From: Apostichopus leukothele
Taxonomy: Eukaryota > Echinodermata > Holothuroidea > Aspidochirotida > Stichopodidae
Reading direction: 5' to 3'
Length of the DNA stretch: 21,338 bases
NCBI GenBank assembly: GCA_010014835.2
Contig: JAAAKB020137439.1
Coordinates: 1 to 21,338, forward strand
The notes beneath the pieces were generated by a model. The model searched no databases. It saw only the letters and a program-made list of their open reading frames with translations, and was not told the DNA's origin. Positions 1 to 13,500 of the stretch are shown here, piece after piece. A program made the translations under genes and the position numbers. Within the stretch, counting starts at the first letter, position 1, and each line of letters opens with the position of its first letter.

Positions 1-70
1 GATCATCTTGGGTTGGGTGAACTGTTCCGTTAGGCTGGAAGCAACAAAACCGATGGTCTGCAGCAAGAAC
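1..70 (-). CDS. HTT: HTT exon E26 (partial, cut by the window edge)
   Basis: It encodes [18 protein letters not shown] and then QPKMI up to the edge. Human has RFLLQLVGILLEDIVTKQ. The acceptor is TTTTCCTTTCAG, phase 2 in, and the split arginine fits E25 exactly. The donor lies beyond the window. This is near the end of the N-HEAT domain. Confidence 0.95.
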
Positions 71-1496
71 CTGAAAGGAAAACAACATGACAGCTGATAA
101 CATTTAATTTGTCAAATGTATTCTCAAGGGGGAAAAACATAATTTTGTAAATTTCTTTTGAGGAACATGAAGTGGGGGGGGGGCGGTGGAGAGAAGGTAG
201 AAGGAGGGAGGGAAGGGATTAGGGAGGGAAGGGATTAGGGAGGGAAGGGATTAGGGAAGGTATTAGGGAGGGAAGGGATTAGGGAGGGAGGGAAGGGATT
301 AGGGAGGGATTAGGGAGGGAAGGGATTATGGAGGGAATGGATTAGGGAGGGAAGGGATTAGGGCGGGAGAGAGGGAGGGAGGGAAGCCTTTACTCATTGG
401 CCAACTTTAAATTTTCCATACCAAACTGGTACCCGTTAAATCATTATATTCATTGTCAATTTTAAGAAATTTGTTTATACTAAAAAACAGTTTTTCTGCC
501 ATTTTTAAAATACCAATTCCTTGCCTAGACACTCCCAACCCTACCACTGGGCCAATGACAAAGTAAACAAATACAATATAAAAAAAAAGAAGAAAAAGTA
601 CTTTGACAATTAGGGGATAGGCAAAGTATAAAACCAACCTAGCAAATATTTCCTCTGGTTTGTTTGGCATTCTGGTCACCAAGTCATCGTCTTTATCCTT
701 GTCCTCGTCCTCGGGACAGACAAAGAGATCCACGGTGAGACCGAGCTCCTTGAGACGCGAGAGAACCGTCTCTTCCTTGGACTGCGTGGTCAGCATGCAC
801 AGAAGAACCAGCACCAGGGCTAACCAACGCTGAACAGATTTACGGCTGGCCTTCAAAAATTTAAATAATATTCAGAAATAATTTCATTAAAAATTGGCAG
901 AATCACTTTGAGGATTCTTACAAATTCAGAATTGATTTTGCTTAAATATTTTATATTATTCGATACTACCAACTGATAACATTGTATTTCGTTCGGTTGA
1001 CCAGTCATGTTTCAGTTCTAATTATTAATACATATTATTCCAAAATTTTGCAGTCTTTAAATTTGCTTTTCCTACATCATGAAAAAAAAGTGTCTAGGTT
1101 ACGAATTACTAAGGACCCAATCAAATTCATTGACAAAACTGCTCATTTAACCATCATTTGTGAAAAAATCTAAGAAGAGGTCTTCTTTGATTGATCTTAT
1201 TTTGAGAAGATACTTTGCAGTTATGGCAAAATTGCTCACCCAAAAATCAATAAAGTTGATTTTAGAGAACATCATTTCAAGAAATTATTAATTGATTGCA
1301 GATTTTGTAAAATTAATTAACTTTCTGTATTAAACTGTAATGTGCAAAACTGGAAGAAAATGTTAACATTACAACCTTTGTTTTAAATAATATGCATACT
1401 TGGAAGAAAATTGTGTTACAAGTATGTCCCACTGCTCCACCTAAGGTTCAAGATAATTACAACGGACATGGAGACAAACACTGGACAAACAGATTT

Positions 1497-1529
<33 letters not shown>

Positions 1530-4500
1530 TAGACGGTAAATTGATACTTACCAATGGACAAGGGACGAGGAACAGAGCCTTGAGGAGGATGTCAACTGGG
1601 CGGAGAGCAATGGGAGAGACGGTGCCAAGGAGGTGATGAAGAGTGGAGAGGGCCTCTGCTGTATCAATGTCCACCTGTATTAAAGGGACATACAAAAAAA
1701 GGGCGGGGGGTTAGTGGACCTTAGGAAAGTTCTTTAAGAAATATTGCAGGTTGCCATATGTCCAACATCAATTATTGAAGTTAAGGTTGTCTGTCGAATT
1801 GGAACAGCTGTTTGTCCAACAAAGTGATGAATAATTGTAAAAGTCTGACTAAAGTGATAAAAAATGTTAACGTCAATGACACGCATCATTTTGATTTAAC
1901 ACTTTCAAACACACTTAGAATTTTGTAAATGCTGATGAAGGTATCATTAAAGTGGCATTTCAGGACAGTTTTCTAAAAAATTTATATTTGGACAATTTTT
2001 TAGCCACACCCCTCTCTCGATTCACTTTGTATCAACTTTCTATCTCTTTACCCTTGTGTTCACTTGTGTTCACTCGTGTGTGTGTAATAAACTGAATTAA
2101 ACCTGTCACAATACGAAGAGTGACACTTGAGTGACAGACCAAAGACATCCCCCACTGCTAGTTCCATAGAAATCTTCTGTAGACCTAGATGGTGCTATAA
2201 ATGGTCAATACCAAAATAACTCATACACAATTTTTGAGAACCAAACTTGGGAGATATATCAACATTTCATTTCTGGTAAAAAAGAAGGCACTGCTTAGGT
2301 TAAGAGAACAAAAACCATTGTTATTTTCAGTATGTCATCTGTATAAATTGAATAAATTGCTCTCCTTTCACAATAAACTACCTCTTGTCTGGCCAGTAAA
2401 GGCATCAGTAGATCCACCACCTGTCTCGATAATCGTTTCCATTTCTCTTCGCTCTCCCGGTGCGCTTGGTACAAGACTGGTACAAGCAGCTCCAGAACCT
2501 AAAACAAACAAAGCGAGCACATACTAACTTGACAAAAAGATTAGGTCAGGGGTCATGTCATATTTGAGCATTCACACAAGACAATCAATCCCTGAATCGT
2601 GGTGAAATTTGTAGTCCAATTTCCTACATTTTTTTCCTATGTTTATCAAGATATTGGCTATTCAAGTTTGTGTCGAAAGTGCAGTTGAAGCCTACAGGTA
2701 TGATGGCATTGAAGAATACTCACAGAAAAAACACCAAAATAACAGAGAATTGCTCCCCCTCCCTTACTCTCTAATGTTAAGAAAGTTTGACATCAACCCC
2801 CAGGGTACTGTAAGTAAATGTGAGGCATGCCAATTGAATGAAATACCAAAAATCGAAAGTGAATTGTTTTTTTACTGTAAATGTAACCAAGGATTAATAA
2901 AGTTGAAGACAAACCTCGTGATACTTGATGAGAGTAAGAAGATTAGAAACCACAACCTCTCTCATGATGTCCAATTCCTTGGAAGATTCAGACTTATTCT
3001 GACCTTTGACCACAAACAGGTCTTGAACCAAAGGACGGAACGCTGGGATAACTGTCAATAGAGAAAGGGAAGAATGTATCAATTATATGGAGTCCTGAAG
3101 GGCTTAAAAAGACAACTTCACAATTTTTAGCTTAGTTTCAAGAAACACAGTGAGAGACGAGTTGGTTTCGAAGAAGAAATTATTGTAGATTATTCTAGTG
3201 ACAGTAGTCGAATCAAACCCCCAAAAAGTTTGAATATATTTATTTTGTTTTGTGGAGGCTGGGAAATGATTGAAAGTGCTTCAACTCACTTTTAAAAATA
3301 AACAACTTGAGATAAACATGGATGAAAGGCTTTATTGTTGATTAGTTCATGAAATTTTGCATAAAGTGAAGTACAGACTAAAAAGATCAGAAATATTTCA
3401 AATTCCATTCTAAATTTTACTAGTGATTTGCACCACTAAGAAGTGCCTGAGGGAAGAAATGTAGCCAATCAAAATTTAATTTGTTTCTGAATCTCTCATT
3501 AAATTTTGCACTGGGCGAGACAAATCTAGAAGGAAGTTTTAGTCTCGATAATGATATTTTATTTGGAGTATAATTTTGTAGATTTGTTAAACTTGTTAAC
3601 TAAAAAAAAGAAGAAAAGAAGCGAAAGTTCTTTGAGATTATGGTTTATGGATTATGTATTATTTTAAGTTTGTTAAAATTGTTAACCAAACTAAAAAAAG
3701 AAAATGAAAACCAAAGAAGTGAAAGTTCTTTGAGATAATGTATTATTTTGACATCACTTACTGTGAGTGGAAGCTCTCTGGCCGCTGGCCATTATACCAC
3801 CGGTCAACTGGATGATCTGAGGGAGGGCTATGACGGCCTTGGAATGGTATCGCTCGTGAGATAACATCACCAAGAAATGAAAGATGTGAGGAATCAGGAG
3901 TTGATAGTCTCTGTCAGAAGAAAGATATCACAAATATTTAACAAAACCTAAGAGAAAACAAAATAGCTTATTGAAACTAGGGACATTGCACAAATCGCCC
4001 CTTGTTATCGCATACTGACGAATATGCATATTATTTATTTATTTATTTTTTTTACGTAGTGACAAACGTTTTTGAAAAATCTATATGCCCTTAAAATTGT
4101 TCTACATCCTGTAAATTTAGAAGGGCAATAAAATATAATTTGTTGTCTGAAACTTAAAACTAGGAAACTGCTTAAAAGTTATCATTTGTGATTGAAAACC
4201 AGTGCGCAAATCAGTAAAATGATTTCGAATGTGATATAGTATTTTTTTGACATTCGCCAGTAGGCGAAACAGGGGACGAAATGTTAGTTAAAACTTAAAT
4301 GAGTGGCTTTCAGCTGTGCTGATCTATTTATAGGCACTGCAGGTTTGTCAAGTTTTCACCTTTTTAAAACTGATTTCAAACAATTCTAATGTTCCTTCCA
4401 CCGGACAAACTTGCTTTCTATGATATCTAGACAATTACTCCATTGTTCAGAACCACCACAATAAATTCTGGCTAAACAGGCTGCATATCATCGAGTAGTT

Positions 4501-7500
4501 ACCCGAAACGTTTAACTGAGAATAACGACAATTTACCTGGAATATATTGCAAATTAGCTACATCTGCTAAAGTTCACTTGTTTTTGGAATTGATAACTAA
4601 AACTTTTTAAAAGTTGATAATAAACTCAGGGAGCTTACCTTATCTGACCTTCTTCCATATGCTCAAACTGCTTTAAAATAAAACCTAGAAATATCTGAGA
4701 AAGAAAAGGTTTTCAAATCAGATGTTAAAACATCATAGAAGTGAGTTTTGGCAGCATTAAGAGGTAATTTGTTAGGCTTCCTTAACCTCTCGGTTTTCCG
4801 TTCAAAGTTTACCGCACTTTGGCAGAACGGACGTCTCTATCTTCCGATAAGATAGTGCGATCGTGTGCAAATTATTGATGCTTAGTTAAGCTGATCAATC
4901 TATTAATTTATTAATGTGAAGTATAGAGAGAAGCGGTCCGAATAAGTGGCACACCACTGGCTACATGGTTCGTCCTGGAAAACATAGTTTATACCAACGG
5001 TTTGCTTCCTAGCCAATCATGGGGAGTACCAAGGAGTCAGGAGCCCACTAGTATATCCAGTAAAATCTAATAATTAACAGTATCAAAAGCGTTTGGTGAG
5101 AACTCCAAAAATATCGACACAGTAACTTCTTTGTTGCTGAAACCTTCAGTGATGTAATTTATCTACATCTGCAGCAGCCATAAAAGGAAGAGCGTTTCTT
5201 ACAAATGAGAAGTTTATCAGCCATGGGCAAGTTAAAAAATGTTCAAAATGCATTCATAATACCCCAATTATTCTTTTAGTTAATGATTTTTTACTCGTAA
5301 TCAAATTTTTGAAAAAAAGGAAGAGAGCAGCTCTTTGTTTTATAATTCCGCAGGTCAGTTTTCCGTTCTTCGTCGACTTCTACAGGTTAAAATGTTGCTA
5401 TATCTCAAACTCACCTGATCTGAATCCAAGAGGCAGTAGTTGACCCTCAGCTGTACCAGTTGTCCGAGTAGATGAAGTACTTGTTGTTGTAAAATAACAG
5501 AGCTGGTTACAGTGTACTGCTTCAATGCCTGGATTACCAACGGCTCAAAGAGTCTGATGTAGTTATGTACAGAAGTCTGAGAGAGAGGATGTACCGATGA
5601 ATCAGGTTATAGCTTCAGATCAAACGGTATACAGTTGAATTGTAACTGAACTGCACCGATCACTATACATCAGTTGTCGTCTTTATTATATCTAATTGGA
5701 TTTACTTCAACTGGGCTGGGGAAGGGGGGGGGAGGTTCCATTGCAGGGATGTGATCATAAATATTTCAAAACATGTTAATAAAATGAAATCATGATTATA
5801 ATGTAAACTGGTGAGTGTAAAAATCAGGCATAGGGTTTCTGCCTAGTCATGGGTAAAGATTTCTCTGATATGGGAACAGTTTTTTCTTTTTGTGTGTGGG
5901 TGTGCTAAACCTATCGTTTTTAGAGCTAAATTATTAAAGGGTGTGAACTCCATGTGAACAGCCCAAAACTATTTTTTTTTTTTAATTCATTTCTTTTCTT
6001 CATGTGTACCTTCAACATATTCTCATGATTCATGCTTACTAGTTTATGTATAACGTGAATGTGGTGGAAAAGGAAACAAGCAATGGACGAACAAACAGGA
6101 CTCCAGGATGGATGAATGATCAATTAATCAATCAATCAATCGATCCATAAATGAAAGGAATATTAATTGATGGCTTAATTTAAAAGGATGAAAAGCAGAA
6201 TAAATGAGACATCAGATGAGGATTACACTTCATGAAGAACCAAACATCTGCTACCAATCTCAAATAAGGAGTGCCCTTCTCACCTTCTCTTTGGTGTTTG
6301 CCTTTTTGTCTGGTTTTAGTTTTATCCATCCGAATACCCTTGAGTTAAAAGAGAGAGGAAAAGATATTGTTGGCAATAAGCATCATAAGACAACAAAAAC
6401 AAATACATAAAAAAAACGGTGGTATGTCATTTGAAAAATGCATGCAAATTACAATAATCCAAGGTATACTGTTGTCCTATTTAGAATAGGCCATAATGAA
6501 AGCAAAAGTGACCCAAAATTTATTCTAGAGTGATGATAAAACAAAAAATTACTAAGACTAAAAGTGAAATAACCTTTTCACAGACCTCCTGAAAATTACT
6601 TTGTCTGCTAATTTAAATTCTTGTAGAGTAGGATCCTGTTAAGTGTTTGGGAAACAATTAAGTACGATAATGATGGAAAAATACAACAGTGACATCAACA
6701 GCAACACAAAACATGAATAGTAACTAAAACAGTAACCTAAACAATAACGATAATCCTGAGAGTATGACATATCTCGCAAAAGATTTACAATAATGAAGCA
6801 TTACACACAGGGAGAATAAGGTAACAGTTTAGTTTCTACTTATATCATTCCCTAAACTTGAGAAAGGTATTGAGAAATGTCCATTCAACAAAGCAAAGCA
6901 TTGCATAGTATAGCATAGTATAGCTTAACATAGTATAGCATAGCATAACATAGTATAGCATAACATAGTATAGCATAGTATAGCATACAATCAGACATGT
7001 CAAGAACATGACATATATCCTAACATATATCCTAACATATAACACACAGAAACAAATCCACATATGTACATGCATACATACACACACACATAGAGACATG
7101 CATAACTGAGCATGCACACATATTATAAAACACAGACATACACACACACATACCCTGTGCTATGTTTTTCAGCCTCTACACCTGTATGGGTCAGTCGTGG
7201 TCCAAGGCTGGCAAGAGATTGAGTGTACTGGGTGTATGGAGCCATGAAACAGTGGTGGTACAAGCCGGGTCGGACCATCGATGTCAACCTTGCAGCCTTG
7301 CCTGGAGTACGGGGTAGACTGTTCGTGGAGTACTCTGACTGACTGACCAAGTTTGTTGAAAACAGCGCCCTCAGTAACTGAAAGGAAATACCACATTTTT
7401 TTTTTTTTTAAATTACAAATATGAAATTGTCATGAAGACCAGTTTATTTATGCATTTTAAACATGGATGACCACAGCCATGCTGGACTTGTGGATGACAG

Positions 7501-10500
7501 GACGGTCATTAACCGCTGAACTAACGATTTCACATCCATTACACGTTATAGAAAAATTTATTGAATGATTCCTTATTGTTAAACAAAGTAATCAAAGCTC
7601 AGAGAAGATGATATCTTAACAGCAATGAAAACAGTGAAACGATACAATGGATGCAAAGTGAGCTCAACGCAGATCTTCGAATAAATTTTGATAAATGTTG
7701 TGCTGCTATTCGATATTAATATCATACATCAATGTAGGCCATTAGCTTGACTTATATCATCAAGTTCATTTCAAATAAAAACTTGAAAATTAATAAAAAT
7801 TCCAAGTCCAATTTCCAAAAATGTGATTCGTTTAATTTATACCAACATAGTGTCCTGGGGATGACATGCTTAGAAACCTAATAAACTTTTTAATAATTAC
7901 TTTGGTCATTAACTAGCATGCATAGGTCGAATTCATTGTAATCCTGCTTTGAGTGATAATCAGCAGATTTGATGAAAATTGATCTAATCATCACCAAAAA
8001 GGTTTTAAAGGATAAAAAAGATGAAAAACTTTAAAGATTAATAAAAATAGAGAATGCTAAATATACAGAAAGAAACAAAACATTACCTGTTCCACTGAGA
8101 GTATTGTGTGACTGGAATCTATGGAAACACAACTCTTCAGATAGGAAAGAATTTCATCAGTGTACTACGGAAAAAAAGGTGAAATAAAAAGCAGAAAAAA
8201 GTGAGAAATGACAAAAGTCCGAGTTTTTAATATATAATTATGAGAATACTATTGTCACAATTCTATGAAAGAAAAAAAAATGATGAATACTAATTAGTTT
8301 TTAACCCACATTGCATAATTCTTTGTAGATATGTCATACAGTTTAAACATGGGGTTTAACTTTTCAGTAATGATCAAATAGTAGTATATTATGGGAAATT
8401 GGTAATCCCAGTGCTGAATTCTGATTTTCAATCACTTAACGAGGTCTCTGAATCTTCAAGCATAGCCACAAAGCACTCCATGAATCTGACTTGTAACAAA
8501 CGAGTAAAACCCGTACGGGTAAAACGGGTAAACTCACCACTAAGTACGAAAAGGTATGGTAAAATGCGATACCCATACTGCAGTTAAACCTTACCAGCGG
8601 ATGTATCTGCAAGTTGGACTTCCAAAATATCATTTTCTGAATAGCCATCTAACCTTTCTCAAATACTTGAGATTTTCAAGTGACAAAGTAAATTTTCTTC
8701 AAAACCTGTCACATTGTGACCAATATATTATTGGTTTGGCAAGTTACAACTGTTTAGCTCTCAGCTTATACTATTTGATAAATCAAATATGGAAAAATTG
8801 TTATTTTAAAAACCTGCATTTGTCAAAGTTTCCTTTGCCCCTTTTCAAACACAGACATAAAATAGGAGCAAAATATTGGGACAAAATATATAAAAAAAAG
8901 TCTGCTTTTCAGACTAGAGCGATCGGCCAAAAAATTTGATAATATTCAGACGAAAACTAGCAGTGAATGTTAATGATTTTGATATAGCTTTGTTTAATGT
9001 CATAATCCTTTACATACCTTCCCAATCTCAGCGAGAGATGTCACTTCTAGTAGTTGTGACAGGGCATTCAAGACAAACTTTATAAACACCTGCACCTTGT
9101 CTGCTTTCGATAAATCCAAGGATACCTGCAAGATCAGAAAAACAGAGATTGGTTAAAAATATTCAAATCAAAATATAAAGGAAGAATTGTCTCATTAAAT
9201 ATACCAGTTAAATTTATAAGGGGCTATCTTCCTTAGGAGCAAGATTGGTTTAAAAGTAGGTTTCTTAATTGGCTATGGTAAACATTCCATGCTACTTGAA
9301 TACTAAACTTCCTTGACAGAGTAGCTCATTAACCTTGAATAATCAAGTTTCCTTTCAAGTATTGAGCTCCACTCCATTTAAAACAGAAATAAATATATAA
9401 ACACCCCCCCCCCCAAAAAAATTGCTTTTGTTTGCATTTTGCAAGAAAAGTAACTGGTCAATGAAATGGGTACAATTGAATCCCACATTACTTGGAACTA
9501 GAGTTTATTTAATGGTATTAAAACTTTGTTACTAAATATGCCATCTTGTTTTGTATAATACTCTGTAGGGTTTGGTGAAATTAAAGAACAAACTCAAAAA
9601 GCTGTTGATAAACAATCACAGTACTTGTTGTAAAATGTAGAAAATTTTCTTTCTTATATCATATGAAAATGTCTACAAGAAACAAATTGCATGGCACATA
9701 TCTATCTTATTACCTTGTATGTATTGAAGGATACTTTCAGAGTATCGTAGAGTTTCATGTAGTGCTGATGTTGGTGGAACTGTCCAAGAGTTGACTTTGG
9801 CACTTTCTTCTCTTCACTGGAATCCGATTTGTCTGCTAAAGGTAAAACAAAAAATCAAAACAAAAATTGGAAAAAATACTTTTAAAATTTAGAAGTTTGA
9901 TTAGTTGCTTGGAAGTTGTTTGAAAATGGTTTTCATCTTCCTTTCTTTCATGCTTCTTTCCCTATGCATCTACTATCCTGGGATGGATTATCCATGCATC
10001 TACTATCCTGGCACCTACTATCCTGGCATTTACTATCCTGGCACCTACTATCTTGGCATTTATTATCCTGGCACCTACTATATTGGCATTTACTATCCTG
10101 GCACCTACTATCTTGGCATTTACTATCCTGGCACCTACTATCCTGGCATTTACTATCCTGGCACCTACTATCCTGGCATTTACTATCATGGCACCTACTA
10201 TCTTGGCATTTACTATCCTGGCACCTACTATCTTGGCATTTACTATCCTGTGATTGATTATCCTCTCATCTACTATCCTGGCACCTGCTATCCTTAGATC
10301 TACTATCCAGTTTATCTCCAGTTAGTTCTGCTACATTTGATTTTCCTCCACTATAAACTGCTTTGGCATCGTGCCAAACAGAAAAGCTGCAGCAAAGTCC
10401 TCTGCAGCAAGGCTGAATTAATATCAAATGATAAAGAGTCTCTCAGCAGACCAGCAGTGCCTATTGTGTGAACCTAAACAGCACAAAAGCTTATATCCAT

Positions 10501-13500
10501 TGCAGCCTTTTCTGCATGAAGCTGCAGCCCCATCAGCTTCCTACCCTTGACACATTGCCTAATACCTTTGCTTACCTTGTTCCAGTTTACTAGGACTTCC
10601 TTGGGCTTGTAACTCCCCAGTATCTTTACTCTTATCTCTGCCAAACTTGATAGTCCTCTTCTTGATGGGACTGAGAGATGGTGCAGGAGGCAAAGAGGGC
10701 AACACAGGCTAAAAGAAGATCAAAGTTAGAACTTCAAGGTAATTATTTGATTGAGAAGGTAAACCTGCAAAACACTGCTCCTAATGGTGTACTTTAGAGA
10801 AACTCACTATTGTCTTTATACTTGAATGTTTCTATGAAAATATATTACTAACCAAAATGATAATTTCCAAGTTAGTAAATCTGTTGTTTTTATCCATCTG
10901 AAATGCCTAGAATTTCTCAATCTCAATTTTCAGCTCAAAAATGTTATTCATAGTCTGAAATTCACTAGTAAATATCCACTATGCACAACTGATATGACAT
11001 ATAAACTAAAGTAGAGACATATGTAATCAATCCATATATGCATGTACACTAACATACACAAAACAAACACATAGGACATAAAAAACAACTAGATACATAA
11101 AAACTAGTGGAGCAATTATAAGTTTCAAATCCGGTTGAAAAGCAGCGTTAAATTATAGCACACCTATATATGTGGGACGATACAATGTATGATATTAAGC
11201 TATTTATACTATATTATATGAATGTTAAAAAATAAGCTAATAATGTACTAACCTGATCCTACACTGTAATGTACTATCATAATGTTGGACTATACTTTAA
11301 AATATTATACCATTAATGTACAATACCATACTACACAATAATATAAAATACCATACTATAAGATAACATAAAATACCATACTATACGATAACATAAAATG
11401 CCACACTATACAATGACGTAAAATACCATACTATACAATAACGTTAAATACCATACTATACAATAACATAAAATACTACATTATACGATAACATAAAATA
11501 CCATACTGTACAATAACAAAATACCATACTATACAGTAACATCAAATACCATACTATACGATAACATGTAATACCATACTATAAGATAACATGAAATACC
11601 ATACTGTACAATAACGTAAAATACCATTCTATACAATAACGTAAAATACCATTCTATACAATAACATAAAATACCACATTAAACAGTAACATAAAATACC
11701 ATACTATACAATACAATAACATAAAATGCCAAACTATACAATGACATAAAATACCATACTATACAGTAACATAAAATACCACACTATACAATGATACACA
11801 CTCCACTGCACTATAATTAACAATAGACTGTAACCAGTAATCTACTACACAACTACACTGTTATAAGTTTCTGTATTCATATCGATAGACCACGGATGAC
11901 AGAACATCAATGAACAGCCAAAGAAAACAATCTCACCACCACAGGATTCTTTGGAGGTCCCGGTTCTTTGCCTTCGATGACATGATGACAGATACCCAGG
12001 AGCCTTACTATATGGGTCAATAGTTGCTGGGCCAGTGGGACCAAGAGCCTATTCTGTAGGCACTGCCAGGAGTCCCTGTCCTCGAGGTTGACATCAGCTG
12101 CCTGGGCCTTAGATGGGCCCGTTTTCATGCTCTGATAAGCAGCTCCTACAGAGAATAAGAATGGTTCAATGAGGACCGTGCTAAAAATGACCATATTAGG
12201 TGAGAGAATTCAGATATTATCTTATCTTTACACATTCTCTTAAAACACTTGTTATCGTATAAAATGAAGTTAGGAGTCTAAAATGATAAGAGAAAGTATT
12301 CTGGGGAATTTTTGTGATTGTATCCTTCAAACTAACAATTTGTGACAACATACAAAATTTTACTTCCACAGAATTCCCTTTCAGTTTAGAAGGTAGTCCA
12401 AACAGTTGTATTATTTACATTGCAGTGAGTGATAATCTGGGAAACAATCATATGAAAACACACAGGCTAGATTAAGTCATAAGGGAAGAGTAAAATTTGT
12501 TTGAAATCAAAAAGAAACGACACAGGTGTTTTTATTTAGTACTTCTCCTCTTTTATGTAAACTGAAAGTATTCTACTCCTCTTTTCTTTCTAACACAACA
12601 ATTTACTCCTATTAAGTAATGTAGAATATTTGGAATCAATACAGAAAAATTTAATGAAGTGCCTTTTCGTCTTATTTACCACACAGACATTATTAATATT
12701 ATTGTTAACATAAATTGAATTTATTCACCGATCAGAAGGTTCGTTGCTGTCGTTAGTAGGTCCTGATGAGCAGCGAGGTCCAGCATCAGGGTTGATGATG
12801 TCAGAAGTCCCATGACCAGTGGTAGAGGACCACAGCCAGACCCTTGACACAGTTCTTCCAGACTCACATGACTTCCTACACTGCCAGTACTAAATTTAAA
12901 ATATTTGCAAAAAAAACAAACATGTTTTTCACGAGCAATTTTCCTTACTATCACTGTGAAAAGACGCAATCAAAGTTTAAAGGGAAACTACTAAAGAGAT
13001 TACAACTAGTAGTGGCACTATGACATCACACATTCAACAGAATGGAAGTCCTATGACTAAATATAATAAACCTGGCAATCTTTTCTTAGCTGTTTGGTTG
13101 TCATCTCTATGGTGGCATACTCCTATTAGAGTCTATATCCATCCGCTCGATTGTTTTCCTTCAGGAAAGAGCCAAAAAGCAGCAGGAAAACATATTTTTT
13201 GACCTGTTATCAATCATGATCTAGTTTGTTGAAGAGCATGAATGGAAGTACATGTGGTGAAAAAATTGAGTCAATTGAGGCAATATTAGACCCCTTTTTA
13301 GGCCTCCCAGGAGCAGCGTACGAAAATGGTGACGAAAACTTCTGGCTCGGATAGCAAAAAATCTACATGGTCATGGTACGTAAAATTGATGGTGCAATGA
13401 AAGGCCAACCTGTCAGCTATCCGGTGATGGGTAGCGTTTAGCTAGTGAGAACTTCTATCTAGACTAAGAGACCACATTACTTTTGTGGTTTAGTGTGTAA

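Noticed and set aside
407-638. Possible membrane segment after E25 (hydrophobic [14 protein letters not shown] stretch)
   Set aside because: It lies past the GT donor of E25, in the intron. Homology resumes correctly only at E26.
4245-4510. Possible Penelope-like or other retroelement end, from CGAAATGTTAG and CCGAAACGTTT motifs
   Set aside because: The motifs are too short and common in AT-rich DNA; no coding trace or boundary is visible.
8556-8939. 127-codon plus-strand open frame
   Set aside because: AT-driven composition, no recognised domain, no start context or neighbouring exon to support it.
9905-10297. Repetitive proteins on the plus strand ([15 protein letters not shown]) and minus strand (ARIVN)
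   Set aside because: All are translations of one 15-bp minisatellite inside an HTT intron; several frames are open at once, which is a sign of repeat artefact.
11321-11805. CRISPR-like array
   Set aside because: The units are contiguous 25-mers without unique spacers, in a eukaryotic intron.
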